From JASHPR01 sp963833885 (lineage in GTDB: Bacteria > Actinomycetota > Actinomycetes > Streptosporangiales > Streptosporangiaceae), in the NCBI GenBank assembly GCA_963833885.1, contig CAWHZU010000016.1:124001-188000 (forward strand): a DNA stretch of 64,000 nucleotides, given 5' to 3'. Positions 43,889 to 55,546 of this stretch are shown one piece after another. The notes under the pieces were generated by a model. That model was not told the origin of the DNA. It saw nothing but the letters and a program-made list of their open reading frames with translations, and did not search any database. The translations under genes and the position numbers were made by a program. Position 1 is the stretch's first letter; every line of letters starts with the position of its first letter.

Positions 43889-45700
43889 TTGGAACCACAG
43901 CAGACAAATCGAGACAACAACAGGGGCCGCAATCACGGCCCGAGGACCGTCACAGCTGAGCAGAAGGCGCAGGCGCGCGACGTATCGCTGCGCCGCATCG
44001 GCCAACTGTTCACTCCCTACCGCTGGCAGCTGGCGATCGTCACCGCCATCATCGCCGCCTCATCCATCGTCGGGCTGGCCTCCCCGTTCCTGCTCCGCGC
44101 GGTGATCGACACCGCGCTGCCGGACAGGAACCTGCGGCTGCTGGTCTGGCTGGTGCTTGGCATGGTCGGTGTGGCGGCCATCACCTCCATCTTCGGCGTG
44201 ATCCAGACCTGGATCAGCACCAAGGTCGGACAGCAGGTCATGCACACGCTGCGCACCAGCGTCTTCGGCCACCTGCAGCGCCAGTCGATCGCGTTCTTCA
44301 CCCGGACCCGCACCGGCGAGGTGCAGTCCCGCATCCAGAACGACATCGGGGGCATGGAATCCGTCGTCACGTCGACCGCGACATCCATCGCCTCCAACCT
44401 CACCACCGTGGTCGCCAGCGCGGTCGCCATGGTCGCGCTGTCGTGGCGGCTGTCGCTCATCTCGCTGGTCGTCATGCCGCCAGCGGTCTACCTGACCCGC
44501 AAGGTCGCTGGCATGCGCCGGGCCATCACCGCCCAGCAGCAGCGCGAGCTCGCCGACCTCAACGTCACCATCGAGGAGGGGCTGTCGGTCAACGGCGTCC
44601 AGCTGGCGAAGACCATGGGCACCGGGCCGTCCCTAATCCGGCGATTCACCGACTCCTCGGCCCGGCTGATCGACCTGGAGCTGCGATCCCAGCTGGCGGG
44701 GCGGTGGCGGATGTCGTCACTGAGCATCATCTTCGCGGCGATCCCGGCGATCATCTACCTTTCGGCGGGCCTGCCGGTCACCGCGGGCACGATCAGCATC
44801 GGGACCCTGATCGCGTTCACCACCCTGCAGAACAACCTGTTCCGGCCGGTCACCGGGCTGCTGAACACCAGCGTCTCGGTAATCAGCTCGCTGGCGCTGT
44901 TCGCGCGAATCTTTGAGTACCTCGACCTGCCGGTCGAGGTCGACGATCCCGCCCACCCGGTCGAGATCGACCCGGCCCAGGTCACCGGGCACGTACGCCT
45001 GGAGGACGTCAGCTTCGCCTATCCCGGCGCTGACCGGCCCGCCCTCACCGGCGTCGACCTGGACATCCCGGCCGGCCGCACCCTGGCCCTGGTCGGCGAG
45101 ACCGGGTCGGGCAAGACCACCCTCGCGTCGCTGGTAGCCCGGCTGTACGACCCCAGCAGCGGCAGCGTCCGCATCGACGGCATCGACATCCGCGACATCC
45201 GGCTTGCCGACCTGGCCGCGATCGTCGGCGTGGTCAGCCAGGAAACCTACCTGCTGCACACCACGGTGCGGGAGAACCTGCGCTACGCCAAGCCGGGCGC
45301 CACCGACGAGCAGATCGAGGAGGCCGCGCGCGCTGCCCAGATTCACGACCTGATCAGCGGGCTGCCCGACGGCTACGACACCATGGTCGGCTCCCGCGGC
45401 TACCGCTTCTCGGGCGGCGAGAAGCAGCGCCTGGCCATCGCCAGGACCCTGCTGCGCGACCCGCGTGTGCTCGTGCTCGACGAGGCCACCAGTGCACTGG
45501 ACACCGAGACCGAACGCGCCGTTCAGATGGCGTTCGACGCGCTCGCCCAGGGCCGCACCACCATCACGATCGCGCACCGGCTCTCGACCGTGCGCAACGC
45601 GGATCAGATCGTCGTGCTGGATCACGGCCGCATCGCCGAGGCGGGCACCCACGGCAGCCTCCTCGCCGACAACGGCCGTTACGCCGCGCTGGCGGCGTGA
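43889..45700 (+). CDS. ABC multidrug-type exporter (fused membrane and ATPase domains)
   Basis: 603 residues. Membrane domain with about six helices (residues ~40-320) and a C-terminal ATPase with Walker A VGETGSGKTT, signature FSGGEKQRLAIART, Walker B VLVLDEATSALD and switch HRLST. It is a half-transporter that would dimerise. Substrate unknown; MarR control suggests toxic small molecules. The start is TTG (TTG GAA CCA) with a weak GAGAAG upstream, an uncommon start. Confidence 0.88.
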   Translation: MEPQQTNRDNNRGRNHGPRTVTAEQKAQARDVSLRRIGQLFTPYRWQLAIVTAIIAASSIVGLASPFLLRAVIDTALPDRNLRLLVWLVLGMVGVAAITSIFGVIQTWISTKVGQQVMHTLRTSVFGHLQRQSIAFFTRTRTGEVQSRIQNDIGGMESVVTSTATSIASNLTTVVASAVAMVALSWRLSLISLVVMPPAVYLTRKVAGMRRAITAQQQRELADLNVTIEEGLSVNGVQLAKTMGTGPSLIRRFTDSSARLIDLELRSQLAGRWRMSSLSIIFAAIPAIIYLSAGLPVTAGTISIGTLIAFTTLQNNLFRPVTGLLNTSVSVISSLALFARIFEYLDLPVEVDDPAHPVEIDPAQVTGHVRLEDVSFAYPGADRPALTGVDLDIPAGRTLALVGETGSGKTTLASLVARLYDPSSGSVRIDGIDIRDIRLADLAAIVGVVSQETYLLHTTVRENLRYAKPGATDEQIEEAARAAQIHDLISGLPDGYDTMVGSRGYRFSGGEKQRLAIARTLLRDPRVLVLDEATSALDTETERAVQMAFDALAQGRTTITIAHRLSTVRNADQIVVLDHGRIAEAGTHGSLLADNGRYAALAA

Positions 45701-45743
45701 CCTGGCCAGATCGCCCATAACCAGGTGGCGCTACACGATCGGG

Positions 45744-45830
45744 ATGAAGCTGTTCGGCGAGGGCTTCGGCCTCCGGCGGCTGGCCGCCACCCTGGTGGTG
45801 GCCGCCGGCATCGCGGCGATCAGCGCCTGA
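45744..45830 (+). other. 28-codon hydrophobic reading frame, possible transporter remnant
   Basis: ATG to TGA encodes MKLFGEGFGLRRLAATLVVAAGIAAISA, shown here only as a short basic loop then one membrane helix. It resembles the last helix of DMT/EamA-type transporters, and could be a gene remnant or a small membrane protein; a weak candidate. It lies between the exporter and the convergent alkyltransferase-like gene. Confidence 0.25.
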
Positions 45831-45842
45831 GACGCGGCATGG

Positions 45843-46265
45843 TCACGGCGCTGGTGTCCAGCGAGCGCGGCGCATGTCCACCCGGCTGGGCTTGCCGTCA
45901 CCGTCAAGGCGCATCGGCGTGTCTTCCTCCCGGTACCTGGCCAGCGCCGCCCGCTCGTGGCCGGCCAGCAGCGATCCGTCGGCGTGGATGACCCGCCACC
46001 ACGCGACGCCGCCGCCCCACAGCGCCATCACCCGGCCCACCTGGCGGGGTCCGCCCTCTCCGAGGTACTCGGCGATGTCGCCGTAGGACATCACCAGGCC
46101 CCGCGGTATCGTCTCGGCCACGTCCAGGACCCGGCCTGCGTAGTCGGTCAGCTCGCCCGGCGCCGGGCCCGCCGGGACCGCAGCCCCGGTCCGCTGGCGC
46201 GCGCCACGGCCCGTCGGCCCGGTCCGCTGGCGCGCGCCGCCGGGCGGACGCCGACCGGGGCTCAT
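45843..46265 (-). CDS. Alkyltransferase-like protein (Atl) without catalytic Cys
   Basis: 140 residues; the C-terminal ~100 match the DNA-binding domain of O6-alkylguanine-DNA alkyltransferases (YAGRVLDVAETIPRGLVMSYGDIAEYLG; RQVGRVMALWGGG). The active-site PCHRV is AWWRV here, with Trp89 where the reactive Cys should be, as in Atl proteins. These bind alkylated guanine and recruit nucleotide excision repair rather than repairing directly. Its ATG overlaps the stop of the mycosin gene (ATGA). A related gene (Rv3204) lies near adnA in mycobacteria. The N-terminal 40 residues are Pro/Arg-rich and unstructured-looking. Confidence 0.85.
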   Translation of the reverse strand: MSPGRRPPGGARQRTGPTGRGARQRTGAAVPAGPAPGELTDYAGRVLDVAETIPRGLVMSYGDIAEYLGEGGPRQVGRVMALWGGGVAWWRVIHADGSLLAGHERAALARYREEDTPMRLDGDGKPSRVDMRRARWTPAP

Positions 46266-47698
46266 TCGCCGGGCCAGCCCGCGCCACGGGTGTCCTCGGC
46301 GGCCCCGGCGTGGCCTGGTGGAGTGGACGGCCATTCCTGCGGCGGCGGCGCCGGGTAGCTGATCGTCGCGTCCGCTGCAGGCTGGTGGTATCCGGCGGTG
46401 CGTACCGGCCGCGGCCGCCGCATCAGGACCAGACGGCTGGTGCCGATGACGATCATCGCCATGCAAACCGTGGCCAGAACGCAGAACAGCACGAGCTGCC
46501 GGACGCCCCGGGGGGCGACCGGGGACGATGGTATGGCCGCCGGCCCGCCGCCGAAGTGGCTGGCCGCGCTGACGCCCGGCGTGGCGACGGCGGTGCGCCG
46601 CAAGCCGGTCCGCGGCGACCCGGGCCCGGCCAGGCCCCGTGCGGACAGCCGCCCGGCGACCCTCAGCGCGGCGGCCGCGTCCACGGTGCCGAACCCGACC
46701 CTGTCGTCGTAACCGTGCGCAGGACGATTGCTGGTGGAGGACGTGATCGCCTCCCGCACCATGTCCGGCGGGAGCGACGGGTACGCGGACTTGATCAGGG
46801 CGGCCACTCCCGCGGTCAGCGCGCATGCCGGGCTGGTCCCGCTAACCAGCCAGTACTGGCCGTCCCTGCCCTGGGCCGGCACCTCAACCCCGGGCGCAGC
46901 GACCTGAACTGAGATGTTGTCGCTGGAGAAGCTGGCCGCCAGGCCGTTCGCGCCGACGGCCGCCACCCCGAGCACTCCCGGGTAGTCCGCCGGGAACGAA
47001 TACGGGGCGTGGCCGCTGCCATGGGCGGTCGCCGTGTTCCCCGAGTTGCCCGACGAAGCGACGACCACGACGCCCCGGTTCAGCGCATCCTGGAGCGCCT
47101 CGCGCACCGGCAGGCTGGGCAGCCCGTAGCCCAGAGACATGCTGATGACCTGCGCCCCGTTCGATACCGCGTACCGGATCGCGCGCGCGAGCTCGGTCTG
47201 GATGCGGGCCTGCGGCTCATGCTGGTAGCGCGCGTAGTTGGGGTCGCTGCTGTCGGTGATGACGCGGATCGACAGCACCCGCGACTTCGGCGCGACCCCG
47301 ATGATCCCGCTGCCGCCGCCGTCGTGGCCGTGACCCGCGATGAGCGACGCCATCCAGGTCCCGTGCACCCCCCAGTTCGGGTTGGACTCCGGCGTGTCGA
47401 CACCGGTGTAATTGGGGCCGGTGACCACGGAGCCTGCCAGGTCGGAGACATCGGGATTCACCCCGCTGTCGATGACCGCCACGGTCACACCCTGTCCCTC
47501 GGTGACCGACCACGCGGGTTCCACGTTGAGCGATTGAAGCACCCACTGCTGGGCGTTGCGAACGGCGTCGGCGCGCGCCGGGACGGCGCCGATGGTCAGC
47601 GGCAGGATCAGCGCGGCAATGGCGGCCAGCGCGAGCGCGGTGGCGCGGCGTGCGGCACTGGGCACCCTCGCGGTCAGCACCCGGGCGCTCCAGGGCAC
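46262..47698 (-). CDS. Subtilisin-like membrane protease, mycosin type
   Basis: 478 residues. Signal peptide (about 1-43, ALALAAIAALILPLTIGAVPARA), then the subtilase catalytic triad Asp77 (VAVIDSGVN), His112 (VHGTWMA) and Ser289 (SGTSPACA), a Pro/Ala-rich linker and a single C-terminal membrane helix (LVLFCVLATVCMAMIVIGTS) with a short basic tail. This is the layout of the mycosins that work with type VII secretion. No type VII secretion genes (EccB-E, WXG100) are in the window, so it may act alone. GTG start; the gene overlaps the end of the upstream membrane-protein gene by 25 nt. Confidence 0.88.
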   Translation of the reverse strand: MPWSARVLTARVPSAARRATALALAAIAALILPLTIGAVPARADAVRNAQQWVLQSLNVEPAWSVTEGQGVTVAVIDSGVNPDVSDLAGSVVTGPNYTGVDTPESNPNWGVHGTWMASLIAGHGHDGGGSGIIGVAPKSRVLSIRVITDSSDPNYARYQHEPQARIQTELARAIRYAVSNGAQVISMSLGYGLPSLPVREALQDALNRGVVVVASSGNSGNTATAHGSGHAPYSFPADYPGVLGVAAVGANGLAASFSSDNISVQVAAPGVEVPAQGRDGQYWLVSGTSPACALTAGVAALIKSAYPSLPPDMVREAITSSTSNRPAHGYDDRVGFGTVDAAAALRVAGRLSARGLAGPGSPRTGLRRTAVATPGVSAASHFGGGPAAIPSSPVAPRGVRQLVLFCVLATVCMAMIVIGTSRLVLMRRPRPVRTAGYHQPAADATISYPAPPPQEWPSTPPGHAGAAEDTRGAGWPGE

Positions 47699-48468
47699 GT
47701 AGGCGTCGGCGGCTGCACGCCGAGCGGCGTGCCGACCGCGTCGGCGATGCCGTTCGCGACGCTGCTCATCTCCTGTTCAGTGTATGGATCGGACGCCACG
47801 GAGACCTGTGGCTCGCCGTTCGCGTAGCCTGCCGTCGTCATGATCACGTACGGCCCATCGCTGGTCGCCCACGAAAGCTGCCGGTTCCGATCGCTGAACG
47901 ACGCGGCCAGGGTGCCGCGGAAGCCGAGCGCGCGGACCGTGGCCTCCTGGTCGGCGGACAGCTTGCCAGCCGCCGACCTGGCCGCTCCGGCGCTGGGCAT
48001 CACGGCAACGCCCACGGTCACGAGCATGCTGTCGGTCTCGTCCGCGTACGTCGCGCGGAGCAGGGCAGTGCAGCGTCCAGCCGACAGCACCCGGTCGGCG
48101 GCCGCGTCGGCTGCCTTCGCGCAGCTCAGCTCGCGAGCGATGCCCACCCGGTAGGCGGTCAGCGCGAGCTGGCTGCCGGCATTGAGGGTGTCGGAGGACA
48201 CCTGGTACGTGATCGAGGCGGGGAAGATCTTGCCGGCTGTCAGCGCACGCCAGCGCCGCGCGGTCTCCCAGCTCGCGATCTGCTGCTGCTGCGATGTTGT
48301 GAACTTTCGCGGCAGCAACTGCGCGGAAACACCCGCGGCCGAGGCGGCCAGGCCAGCCATGCCCACGAACAGCACGATCAGCGTGACACTAAATCGCCAG
48401 CCGCCACGCCCACGGCCGGCTTGCGGCTCGCTCCCATCGTTGTCCGGAGTCTCCGGCTGCATGGACAC
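47674..48468 (-). CDS. Membrane-anchored hypothetical protein, next to the mycosin gene
   Basis: 264 residues. A short N-terminal cytoplasmic part, one membrane helix (FSVTLIVLFVGMAGLAASAAGV) and an extracytoplasmic domain of unknown fold with a few Cys (SCAKAADAAADRVLSAGRCTALL). It ends in PTCPGAPGC. The reading frame overlaps the mycosin gene start by 25 nt, so the two are probably co-expressed, perhaps as partner or substrate. Start GTG at 48468; an ATG two codons later is possible. Function unknown. Confidence 0.7.
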   Translation of the reverse strand: MSMQPETPDNDGSEPQAGRGRGGWRFSVTLIVLFVGMAGLAASAAGVSAQLLPRKFTTSQQQQIASWETARRWRALTAGKIFPASITYQVSSDTLNAGSQLALTAYRVGIARELSCAKAADAAADRVLSAGRCTALLRATYADETDSMLVTVGVAVMPSAGAARSAAGKLSADQEATVRALGFRGTLAASFSDRNRQLSWATSDGPYVIMTTAGYANGEPQVSVASDPYTEQEMSSVANGIADAVGTPLGVQPPTPTCPGAPGC

Positions 48469-48569
48469 ACAGAAATGCTACGGCCTGACCGTGCCGCGTC
48501 GTGCGGCCGGAGGAAGGTTCACCTCTCCAGATGGTGACGAGCGTCCCGGTTCGCCGGCCCGGCAGGAGC

Positions 48570-49748
48570 TCAGTAGACCGGTAGCGACGGATCCACCTGG
48601 TTGACCCAGGCCAGCACGCCGCCGCCGACATGCACCGCGTCCGAGAAGCCGGCGTTCTGCACGACCGCGAGGCACTCGGCGCTCCGGGCGCCACTCTTGC
48701 AGTGCAGCACGATCCTGCGGTCCTGCGGCAGCTTCTCGAGAGCCGAGCCGTTGAGGAACTGGTCCTTGGGCATCAGCACAGACCCAGGGATGGACACGAT
48801 CTCGTACTCGTTCGGCTCCCTGACGTCGATCAGGAAGATCTTCTCGTCGTTGTCGAGCATCGCCTTGAGCTCGGTCGCGGTGATCGTCGATCCTGACGCC
48901 GCGTTCAGGGCGTCCTCGGACACCGCGCCGCAGAACGCCTCGTAGTCGATCAGCTCGGTGATCGTCGGGTTCTTACCGCACACGGCGCACTCGGGATCCT
49001 TCCTGACGCGCACCGTCCGGTAGCTCATCTCCAGGGCGTCATAGATCATCAGCCGCCCGGCCAGCGGCTCGCCGATCCCGGTGATGACCTTGATCGCCTC
49101 GTTGACCTGGATGGACCCGATGGAGGCGCACAGCACCCCAAGCACGCCGCCCTCGGCGCAGGACGGCACCATGCCGGGCGGCGGCGGCTCCGGGTACAGG
49201 CAGCGATAGCACGGGCCGTACTCGGCCCAGAACACGCTGGCCTGCCCGTCGAAGCGGTAGATCGATCCCCAGACGTAGGGCTTGCCAAGCAGCACGCAGG
49301 CGTCGTTCACCAGGTACCTGGTGGCGAAGTTGTCGGTGCCGTCGACGATCAGGTCGTACTGCGCGAAGATCTCCATCGCGTTGTCCGAGTCGAGGCGCTC
49401 CTCGTGCAGCACGACGTTGACGAGCGGGTTGAGCTCCGTAATGCTGTCGCGGGCGGACTCGGCCTTTGGCCGGCCCACGTCTGACTGGCCGTGGATGATC
49501 TGCCGCTGCAGGTTGGACTCGTCGACCACGTCGAAGTCGACGATGCCGAGCGTGCCGACTCCGGCGGCCGCCAGGTACAGCAGCGCGGGTGACCCCAGAC
49601 CGCCGGCACCGACGCACAGCACCCGGGCATTCTTCAGGCGCTTCTGCCCGGTCATCCCGACGTCCGGGATGATCAGGTGGCGTGAGTAACGCCTGACCTC
49701 GTCAACGGTCAGCTCGTCGGCCGGCGTGACCAGCGGTGGCAGCGACAC
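48570..49748 (-). CDS. moeZ: Adenylyltransferase/sulfurtransferase MoeZ
   Basis: 392 residues, the same as mycobacterial MoeZ. ThiF/MoeB domain with ATP-binding VLCVGAGGLGSPALLYLAAAGVGTLGIVDFD and RQIIHGQSDVG, Cys pairs CYRCLYP / CAVCGK (zinc), then a rhodanese domain with persulfide Cys in VLHCKSGARS. It adenylates and sulfurates ThiS/MoaD-like carrier proteins for molybdopterin, thiamine and CysO-type sulfur transfer. The GTG start has AGGAG 8 nt upstream; the longer open frame upstream is not MoeZ-like and is rejected. Confidence 0.93.
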   Translation of the reverse strand: MSLPPLVTPADELTVDEVRRYSRHLIIPDVGMTGQKRLKNARVLCVGAGGLGSPALLYLAAAGVGTLGIVDFDVVDESNLQRQIIHGQSDVGRPKAESARDSITELNPLVNVVLHEERLDSDNAMEIFAQYDLIVDGTDNFATRYLVNDACVLLGKPYVWGSIYRFDGQASVFWAEYGPCYRCLYPEPPPPGMVPSCAEGGVLGVLCASIGSIQVNEAIKVITGIGEPLAGRLMIYDALEMSYRTVRVRKDPECAVCGKNPTITELIDYEAFCGAVSEDALNAASGSTITATELKAMLDNDEKIFLIDVREPNEYEIVSIPGSVLMPKDQFLNGSALEKLPQDRRIVLHCKSGARSAECLAVVQNAGFSDAVHVGGGVLAWVNQVDPSLPVY

Positions 49749-49854
49749 AGTGCTATCTCCTGGGAGGAATGCCGGGTTTCGGCTCTTGTTCGGCGCGTAT
49801 TCAGGCTCCAGGGTGTGGAACCAACCACCGGCCGTCCGCATTCCATCGCCCCGC

Positions 49855-49890
49855 GTGGCCGGAGCCCAGAATGTGGCCGGAGCCCAGAAT
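49855..49890. repeat. Tandem repeat, 2 x 18 bp
   Basis: GTGGCCGGAGCCCAGAAT twice (49855-49872, 49873-49890), identical, in the region between moeZ and the divergent Rv3235-type gene. No obvious role. Confidence 0.85.
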
Positions 49891-49969
49891 GTCGTGGGCG
49901 CCAGGTAAAACACTGACATGCCCGGGCCGGTGGCGCCGCCCGGGACCCGCCTAGATCCCCGGAGGTCCG

Positions 49970-50623
49970 ATGACCCCACCGCCGCCGACGTCAGCAGGGA
50001 AGCCGCGGCCCCGGGTCCGCGGATCCGGGGGTCGCGCGGTGCTGCCGCTTGTCCCCGGCTTCGAGCGAACGCCGACCAGGACACGGCCGCTGCCGGACGC
50101 CGCGGCGGTGCGGCTGGTCGTGGTTCCGGACTCCGCGCCGCCGTTTGACGATGGGCGCGCCGTGAGTCCCGCTGGCCGCCGCGAGCCGCCTGAGCCGCTG
50201 CTGGCCCGCGAGCGGCTGGGGATGTCCTTGCCCGATGCACCCGAGCCGGGCCGCGATCGCGGCCGCGGCCGCGGAGGAAAGGCAGCGGCCGCCGGATGGC
50301 CGAGCCAGTTCGCCCAGGTTCTCGCGGAGACACTCGCGGGTTCGCGGCCGCAGGGACAGATCACGCCGTGGACCACCGACCAGGCCCGCCGGCTCATCCG
50401 CCAACTCGGGCCGATGCTCGCGGCCGGGCCCGTGCCTCGCGTCCGGCGGGTCCTGGCCTCTCAGCCGGCCGAGGGGGTCGTCGAGATGACCGTGGTCGTG
50501 GGGTGCGGGCCGAGAATCCGCGCCCTCGCCGTGCGGCTGGAGCAGGACCGGCCGCACCATGCCGGCCGCGGGCGCGACGCCAGCACGGCGGGGTGGGTCT
50601 GCACGGCCATCGAGGCCGCCTGA
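49970..50623 (+). CDS. Rv3235-family protein
   Basis: 217 residues. A long Arg/Pro-rich, disordered front, then a ~110-residue conserved domain (WPSQFAQVLAETLAGSRPQGQITPWTTDQARRLI; RPRVRRV-like VPRVRRVLASQPAEGVVEMTVVVGCGPRIRALAVRLEQ; ending WVCTAIEAA) that I know as the Rv3235 family found near secA in actinobacteria. Role unknown. ATG start with GGAGG 4 nt upstream. Convergent with secA. Confidence 0.8.
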   Translation: MTPPPPTSAGKPRPRVRGSGGRAVLPLVPGFERTPTRTRPLPDAAAVRLVVVPDSAPPFDDGRAVSPAGRREPPEPLLARERLGMSLPDAPEPGRDRGRGRGGKAAAAGWPSQFAQVLAETLAGSRPQGQITPWTTDQARRLIRQLGPMLAAGPVPRVRRVLASQPAEGVVEMTVVVGCGPRIRALAVRLEQDRPHHAGRGRDASTAGWVCTAIEAA

Positions 50624-50653
50624 ATCCGGGCCGCTAGCCGCGGGCTCCCCGGC

Positions 50654-53683
<3,030 letters not shown>

Positions 53684-53962
53684 TTAGGTCGCGCTCCTTG
53701 CGGATCGTCTGGGCTCTGTGGCGTGGTGTGCCGCGCTCCGCCGTCAGCCACGCTCGGCGGGCAGGTGCATGACAGCACGGCGGGCTCCTGGCGCCGTGCC
53801 TACTTTCATGGTAGGCGAGACGCAGGGTGAAGCCGAGTCCTCGCCATCGGGCCGGTACCCTGGGGGGCCGGGTGCCTCCCGGCTGAAGGCCCTGGCCACA
53901 ATGATAGGCACGGGCGAGCAGGCAGGGATGCGCTACTCGGCGGGACGAGAGGAGCAGTGCGC

Positions 53963-54265
53963 ATGTCGAACCAGGTGGAGCCGGGCACCATCGGGAGCGC
54001 TGCCGCCGGGCCCGGGCCCGCAGGCCTGGCAGAGCAGACGGCGTTCGTGCCGCAGACCCCCGGCACCCCGGCGCAGTATCCGCAGGCCTACCACGGCCGC
54101 AGGGTGTCCTGGGTCGCGGTCTCGATCATCATGGTCGGTTTCCTCTGCGGCGGCCTCGGGCTGGTCTTCGGGCCGACGTGGTGGGCGTTCTGGCTCGGCC
54201 TGGGCCTCTCGGCGGTCGGTTTGCTGCTCGCGCTCGCCACCAACATCTTCGAGGACTGGTACTAA
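53963..54265 (+). CDS. Small two-helix membrane protein (HGxxPAAW-type)
   Basis: 100 residues: a Pro/Gly-rich cytoplasmic-looking front (about 1-45) followed by two membrane helices (VSWVAVSIIMVGFLCGGLGLVFGP and WWAFWLGLGLSAVGLLLALATNIF). This type of small actinobacterial membrane protein is common but uncharacterised. ATG with AGAGGAG 8 nt upstream; a GTG two codons earlier is possible. The glycosylase gene starts 35 bp later. Confidence 0.7.
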   Translation: MSNQVEPGTIGSAAAGPGPAGLAEQTAFVPQTPGTPAQYPQAYHGRRVSWVAVSIIMVGFLCGGLGLVFGPTWWAFWLGLGLSAVGLLLALATNIFEDWY

Positions 54266-54300
54266 ACCGGCTGTCAGTACCCCCGGCTAGGCTCTCCGTC

Positions 54301-55542
54301 GTGGCGAGCCACCCCCAACCCGCACCCCAGTTCACCCTGTCGCCGGACGATGCCCGGCTGATGACCCTCCGGGCACAGGGATTCGTCGGAACCGAGGGGC
54401 GCCGGGGCGGCGTGCCCGGAATGCTCCGCCGGATCGGCGCGGTCCAGCTGGACACGATCAGCGTGCTGGCCCGCTCGCACGAACTGGTCGCCTACGCCCG
54501 GCTGGGGGCCGTGCCCCGGGCCCGGATCGAGCGGGCCTACTGGCACCCGCGCCCGGCCACCGCGTTTGAGTACTGGTCTCACGCGGCCTGCATCCTGCCG
54601 GTCGAGGAATGGCCCTACTACGGGTTCCGGCGGCGGGCGCTCCTGGCCCGGGGCATGCGCTGGCACGAGGTGCCCGAGAACGTCTGCCAAGAGGTCCTGG
54701 TCCGGCTCCGGGCCGAGGGCCCGCTGAACGCGACCCAGCTCGGCGGGGCACGTGGCGGGGGGGAGTGGTGGGACTGGTCGGCAACGAAGATCGCCGTCGA
54801 GTGGCTGCTCGACACCGGACAGGTCATCTGCGCCCGGCGGACCGGCTGGCGCCGGGTGTACGACCTGCCCGAACGGGTGCTCCCAGCGGGGCTGCTTGAC
54901 GCCGAGCCCTCGGACGCCGAGTGCGTGACCCATCTGGCCGCAGTGGCCGCCCGCGCCCTGGGCGTGGTTACCCGCGCCGACCTGGCCGACTACCAGAGGC
55001 TGCGGTGGGGCGGCACCGGCCAGCTGATGGACGGCGACGCGATCACGCCGGGCGGCGCCGCGGCCGCCGCCGGGCTGATCCCGGTCGAGATCGCCGGCTT
55101 GCGGCACGACCCCGCGGTCCAGGCCTGGGCCGATCCGTCCGCCCTGGCCGAGCATCAGTCGGGGACCGTCCGCGGCAGGCACCGGGTCACGCTGCTGTCG
55201 CCGTTCGACTCGCTGGTCTGGGACCGGAAGCGCACGCTGCGGATGTTCGGCTTCGAGCACAGCCTGGAGGCCTACGTGCCGCGGGCCAAGCGCGTGCACG
55301 GGTACTTCACGATGCCGCTGCTGGCCAAGGGAAGGCTGCTGGGCCGGGTGGACCCGGCGCGCAGCGGCCGCACCCTGGTCGCGCGCAAGCTCTCGCTGGA
55401 CAAAGCGTCGGCCACCGAGCCGATGGCCCGCGCGCTTGCCGAGGCGGCGGCGTGGGTTGGCTGCGACAACGTGGAGCTCGGCCAGGTGATACCGGCCACC
55501 CTGGAGCCACGGCTCCGCAAGGCGCTCTCCGACCTGGCCTGA
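54301..55542 (+). CDS. YcaQ/AlkX-type DNA glycosylase (winged helix)
   Basis: 413 residues of the AlkZ/YcaQ (HTH_42) family. The catalytic-loop pattern Q-phi-D is seen as Gln49-Leu-Asp51 in IGAVQLDTISVLARSHELV, the form I know from E. coli YcaQ rather than the Q-phi-Q of AlkZ. Such enzymes remove damaged bases or unhook interstrand crosslinks. Winged-helix modules lie in the middle (QEVLVRLRAEGPLNATQLGG; VTRADLADYQRL) with a beta-rich end (LSPFDSLVWDRKR). GTG start directly after the small membrane gene. Crosslink repair is inferred from the motif. Confidence 0.85.
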   Translation: MASHPQPAPQFTLSPDDARLMTLRAQGFVGTEGRRGGVPGMLRRIGAVQLDTISVLARSHELVAYARLGAVPRARIERAYWHPRPATAFEYWSHAACILPVEEWPYYGFRRRALLARGMRWHEVPENVCQEVLVRLRAEGPLNATQLGGARGGGEWWDWSATKIAVEWLLDTGQVICARRTGWRRVYDLPERVLPAGLLDAEPSDAECVTHLAAVAARALGVVTRADLADYQRLRWGGTGQLMDGDAITPGGAAAAAGLIPVEIAGLRHDPAVQAWADPSALAEHQSGTVRGRHRVTLLSPFDSLVWDRKRTLRMFGFEHSLEAYVPRAKRVHGYFTMPLLAKGRLLGRVDPARSGRTLVARKLSLDKASATEPMARALAEAAAWVGCDNVELGQVIPATLEPRLRKALSDLA

Positions 55543-55546
55543 GCTC

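Noticed and set aside
53684..53962. A gene in the 279-bp gap between secA and the small membrane protein
   Set aside because: Only short chance frames were seen; the gap probably holds both divergent promoters.
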